Below are positions 60,639-64,000 of a stretch of DNA of 64,000 bases, in pieces. The DNA is from Colias croceus. Its lineage: Eukaryota; Arthropoda; Insecta; Lepidoptera; Pieridae. Position numbers and translations under genes: made by a program. The notes below the pieces were generated by a model that worked only from the letters and a program-made list of their open reading frames with translations, ran no database searches and was not told the origin of the DNA. Every line of letters starts with the position of its first letter. Position 1 is the stretch's first letter. The stretch spans positions 1,550,001-1,614,000 of the forward strand of contig NC_059566.1 in the NCBI RefSeq assembly GCF_905220415.1. The letters run 5' to 3'.

Positions 60639-63275
60639 ATGGCGACCGTACAAGCAAAACAATGGCCGGTGAGACCGGGTATTCAACATCAAAATAGTCA
60701 AAACGCAGCCAGTCTGACTCTAAATAGATCGATTAATCTATATCCCTTGACTAATTATACGTTTGGAACCAAAGAACCTCTGTTTGAAAAGGATGCTTCA
60801 GTTCCAGCGAGATTTCAAAGGATGCGTGAGGAATTTTCCAAGATTGGCATGAGGAGGTAAGCTAATGTACTATACTAGCTGCCCCGTGACTACCTGCTTA
60901 AATCCACGAGAAATTATTATTTGCAATATTTGACTACTACTATTCAACCGTTAAGGGTTTGATTCGTGAAACCAAAGTGGCCAGTTTGAACATAACTTTT
61001 TTCATGTTTTGTTATTCCAAATTTAAACATGGTAATTTAGCGTTGTATTTTGTAACTGTGGAAGCTTAATAAACAGATAGATTTCCTATTAATATAATCT
61101 CCAACTCAAATATATATTCATTCAACTAGACTCCCTTCAGATGCAAATTCTTCACCAAACAAACTACATAAATCACAATTTATTATAGCAGTTTCTACAG
61201 AGAGGAGCTGGCAAAAACTCTGTTCTTTAAAATCATATCAATTTAACCATACTATGATCAAATAAAATATGCTTAACATAGGATATTTTTTGAACATTTT
61301 TAAAGAGTACTTTTGAATTATGGTGTAGGATTCCAACCTGACACAGTTTTTGCCTTATACCTCTTATTTTTTTCTGTCTTTAACTGTATTGATGTCAAAT
61401 ATAAAATTGAATACACTTTCTACATTTTAACACTAGCTGCGCTTCGCGGTTTCACCCACCTAGCTCCTGTTGGTCAGAGCGTAATGATGTATAGCCTATA
61501 GCCGTCCTCAATGAATGGGCTATCTAACACCAAAAGAATTTTTCAAATCGGCCAGTAGTTCATGACATTAGCGTGTTCAAACAAACAAATTTTTCAGCTT
61601 TATAATATTAGTATGGATATTTATATTTTCCTTGCAGATCAGTAGAGGGCGTATTATTAGTACATGAGCATGGTCTCCCGCATGTCTTGTTATTACAACT
61701 CGGAACTGCATTCTTCAAATTGCCTGGTGGAGAACTCAATCCAGGAGAGGTGAGTTTTACATCTATTTCTATGTTTTTATATTTATTTACTTATAGAAGG
61801 CATAGTTACAGAGTATAATCCATATTATATAAGTAGCGGTTTGCCCTGGCTTCGCCCATGGTACATGTTTACGTTTTCTCTCCATAAGAATCATCCTTGT
61901 ATTTCAAGGAATATTGTAAAATATGAATTAACAAAATCTGTTCAGCCGTTCTCGAGTTTTGCTCTTACCAATATGTTTGATTAATTATTATATATAGATA
62001 ACTTCAATATACCAATAGTATATTTCCATTTGTGGCTTTGCTTGCCTAGTGGGAGGAAATATACATAAAAACGAGATGTTTTTTTCGTGTTAAAAAGTAG
62101 CCTATATCACTCTTGCTTCCTAACTATATTTATTAAAATCAAATGGTAATCGCAAACATACTTTAATAAAACTTTCCTCATGAATCCCTATCCATTATGA
62201 AAAACTGCATCAAAATCCGTTGCGTAGTTAAAGAGGATTTAAGCATACATACATACAAACACTATACTGTTTATTGATATAAATTTGATATATTACAGGA
62301 TGAAATTGAAGGACTGAAACGATTGCTAACTGAGACACTCGGTCGACAAGATGGCGTGAAACAAGATTGGCTCATAGAAGACACTATTGGTGAGTAATTT
62401 TTATTTAATTAACTAAGAGAATCATGTTTTTGGCTATGTAAAAGTTTTAATATAGATTTGTATTTGATTATTCAGTTGTATGGTATTAAAATCCCTACTT
62501 TATATTATAAATGCGAAAGTAACTGTCTGTCTGTCTGTCTGTTACGCTTTCCTACTTAAAGCTCTCAACCGATTTTGATGAAATTTGGCACAGACGATCT
62601 TTAGACCCTGATAGAACATAAACTACCTTTTATTGCGAAATATGTACCACGGGCGAAGCCGGGGCGGACCACTAGTGCTGTATAAATGAGAAATTTTTAA
62701 AGAATAGAAAGAAAAGTATATGTTCTTTTATCAAAATGTATTTTTCTCGAAAAGGTTTGACATATAGATTTCCGCCCGCGGCTTCAAAGGAAAACCCGCG
62801 TATTTCCCGTTCCCGTGGGATTTCCGGGATAAAACCTATTCTATGTGTTAATCCAAGTTACCCTCTATATGTGTACTAAATTTCATTGTAATCGGTTCAG
62901 TAGTATTTGCGTGAAAGAGTAACAAACACACACACACACACACAACAAACTTTCGCATTTATACATCCTCACAAACTTATAGTAGGATTTGTTTGCTATA
63001 AAACTACAACATACAATTTCTTTGTAGGCAACTGGTGGCGACCGAACTTCGAACCGCCACAATATCCATACATACCGCCGCATATAACAAAACCGAAAGA
63101 GCACAAACGCCTGTTCCTTGTACAGTTGCAAGATAGAGCTCTATTCGCTGTGCCAAAGAACTACAAATTGGTTGCGGCACCCCTGTTTGAATTATATGAC
63201 AATGCCCAAGGGTATGGGCCTATAATTTCGTCGCTGTCGCAGAGCCTGTGTAGATTTAACTTTGTCTATATGTAA
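60639..63275 (+). CDS. NUDT21: Cleavage and polyadenylation specificity factor subunit 5 (CFIm25)
   Basis: Exons 60639-60856, 61638-61749, 62299-62389 and 63028-63275 give 222 aa from MATVQAKQWP. An upstream in-frame ATG at 60567 is in the 5' UTR context and less likely. LTNYTFGTKEPLFEKD, VEGVLLVHEHGLPHVLLLQL and FFKLPGGELNPGEDEIEGLK are hallmark CFIm25 segments in a Nudix fold (about 72-150). The Nudix box lacks the usual catalytic glutamates (ending LLTETLG), as expected for this RNA-binding, non-hydrolytic member. GNWWRPNFEPPQYPYIPPHI and the C-terminal FNFVYM are also characteristic. As a dimer with CFIm59/68 it binds UGUA elements in nuclear pre-mRNA and sets poly(A) site choice. Length matches the family. 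Candidate poly(A) signals are at 63672-63677 and just downstream. Confidence 0.97.
60870..61432. other. NUDT21 intron 1, non-coding
   Basis: It contains a decayed retroposon fragment at 61080-61250 (TCATTCAACTAGACTCCCTT, GAGGAGCTGGCAAAAACTCT). Nothing else recognised. Confidence 0.4.
61433..61618 (-). mobile_element. Helitron-like element, type A
   Basis: CTAGCTGCGCTTCGCGGTTT through AATTTTTCAGCTTTATAATA to TTAGTATGGA. It ends about 20 bp before NUDT21 exon 2. Confidence 0.7.
61830..62285 (-). repeat. Type D and type C repeat relics
   Basis: Type D: GCCCTGGCTTCGCCCATGGT to CAGCCGTTCTCGAGTTTTGC (61840-62000). Type C: AAAACTGCATCAAAATCCGT TGCGTAG and TTTAAGCATACATACATACA (to 62275). NUDT21 intron 2. 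Confidence 0.55.
62507..62676 (+). mobile_element. Helitron-like element, type B/D hybrid
   Basis: TATTATAAATGCGAAAGTAA CTGTCTG, GATGAAATTTGGCACAGACG and GAAGCCGGGGCGGACCACTA G. NUDT21 intron 3. Confidence 0.65.
62766..62985 (-). mobile_element. Type B2 Helitron-like element with (AC)n
   Basis: GATTTCCGCCCGCGGCTTCA, GTTAATCCAAGTTACCCTCT and an (AC)n tract at about 62927-62943. It ends about 40 bp before the last NUDT21 exon. Confidence 0.6.
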
Positions 63276-64000
63276 TTTTTGTTTAGATGGTGTGTAAATG
63301 TTTGTGTTATTGATTTTTTTTTGTTAGTGGAGGTTTAAATACAGTTTTTTTAATAATAGAGTAACTAAAAGCGGGTCTAAAATATATTAAAACTGTGGTC
63401 TAAAAGTCTTATTACAAAACATGTTTTAGCGTTAAATCATAGATAAGGACAAGTTTAAACCTCTGGCAAAGTTAAACCGTGACTTTATAGTATTGGTTTA
63501 AAACAGACTTATATTTAAGTTTGTGTAATAAGACTGTTTTAGCTGTTGCAGTTTTATTCCAGTATATGTAAAGGAATCTATTGGAAAGAATTTACTTTTA
63601 AATTGTGTTAGTTTTTGTTTAAATGTTCTTTTAAGCTAGGGAATAGTAAAATTGGTAAAAACTTGCTTATAAATAAAATAATAAAAAAAAAAAAAACAAT
63701 AACATAAGCATTTTTGTAGTATGTATTTGTGAGTGGCAATACTGATTATTTACAAATAAAAAAAAAATTATACTTAAAAAATTTTTAAAAAGTACAGTAA
63801 CGTATTTTCTTTACCAAATGCATTTTTTTGCTAATAACACTTACATTTTACGAGTAAGTATTTAAATAATTTCGAGTGTTGCCACAGTGTGAATTATCTC
63901 ATGATGGACGAATGTAAAATTAGTTATTAAGTAATACTGACGTAATACGAACAGAAAAACAACATATGGGTTTTATTTATTGTACCTCAAGCAAGAAGAT
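63276..64000 (+). other. NUDT21 3' UTR and downstream
   Basis: AT-rich. TGTA occurs at the stop codon (63271), and near 63294, 63523, 63567 and 63715. AATAAAATAATAAAAAAAAA lies at 63672 onward. No other gene is seen to the window end. Confidence 0.5.

Overview
The window looks like nuclear DNA from a lepidopteran (moth or butterfly). It is AT-rich, its genes are split into many short exons with GT/AG introns, and it is full of short interspersed elements that start TC(T/C)ATACTAATATTATAAA, end GCTAG and sit between A and T. These have the structure of non-autonomous Helitron-like elements and are a hallmark of lepidopteran genomes. No bacterial features, rRNA genes, CRISPR arrays or clear functional tRNA genes were seen. 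All gene models were built by hand from reading frame, splice-site consensus and phase, without transcript data. The species was not identified. Layout, left to right: (1) 2353-2396(-) is the first exon of a flavin amine oxidase paralogue whose remainder lies off the left edge. (2) 2834-11892(-) is a complete eight-exon flavin-containing amine (polyamine) oxidase gene. Its first exon and promoter box match those of the paralogue, so this is a tandem duplication. An opposite-strand two-exon gene (6935-8078) is nested in its large intron. (3) 14425-17593(+) is a secreted protein with two atypical Kazal-like domains and an uncertain last exon. (4) 18912-20510(-) is a seven-finger C2H2 protein. 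(5) 22007-48803(+) is a ZAD-type zinc-finger gene of 15 coding exons over about 27 kb; one exon is duplicated in tandem and about eleven C2H2 fingers follow. (6) 53464-58848(-) is a four-exon COMM-domain gene, closest in feel to COMMD5. (7) 60639-63275(+) is NUDT21/CPSF5 (CFIm25), the UGUA-binding subunit of cleavage factor Im. COMMD and NUDT21 are head to head, about 1.8 kb apart. The two zinc-finger genes (18912-20510 and 22007-48803) are also divergent. The mobile DNA is mostly in introns of the ZAD gene. It includes an 8.1 kb pogo-like element (27597-35678) with terminal inverted repeats of about 270 bp, a transposase ORF and a broken C-terminal PHD-like segment. That element has itself received an apparently intact IS630-Tc1-mariner element with DD81E spacing (31391-33569, Sailor/DD82E-like). 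Next to it is an antisense, GC-rich, ORF1-only retroelement (36005-37420). Further along is a nest of elements (37921-40065) in which a Helitron-like element is split by a TA-inserting CAGGGTG element that holds a foldback MITE and a deleted mariner. The most unusual structure is a 1.23 kb non-coding element at 42808-44038. It has a 15 bp inverted terminus and two opposing arrays of a CTCGAGCGCGTCAGA motif spaced about 130-140 bp apart. Many foldback MITEs and tRNA-derived SINEs fill the remaining introns and intergenic DNA.
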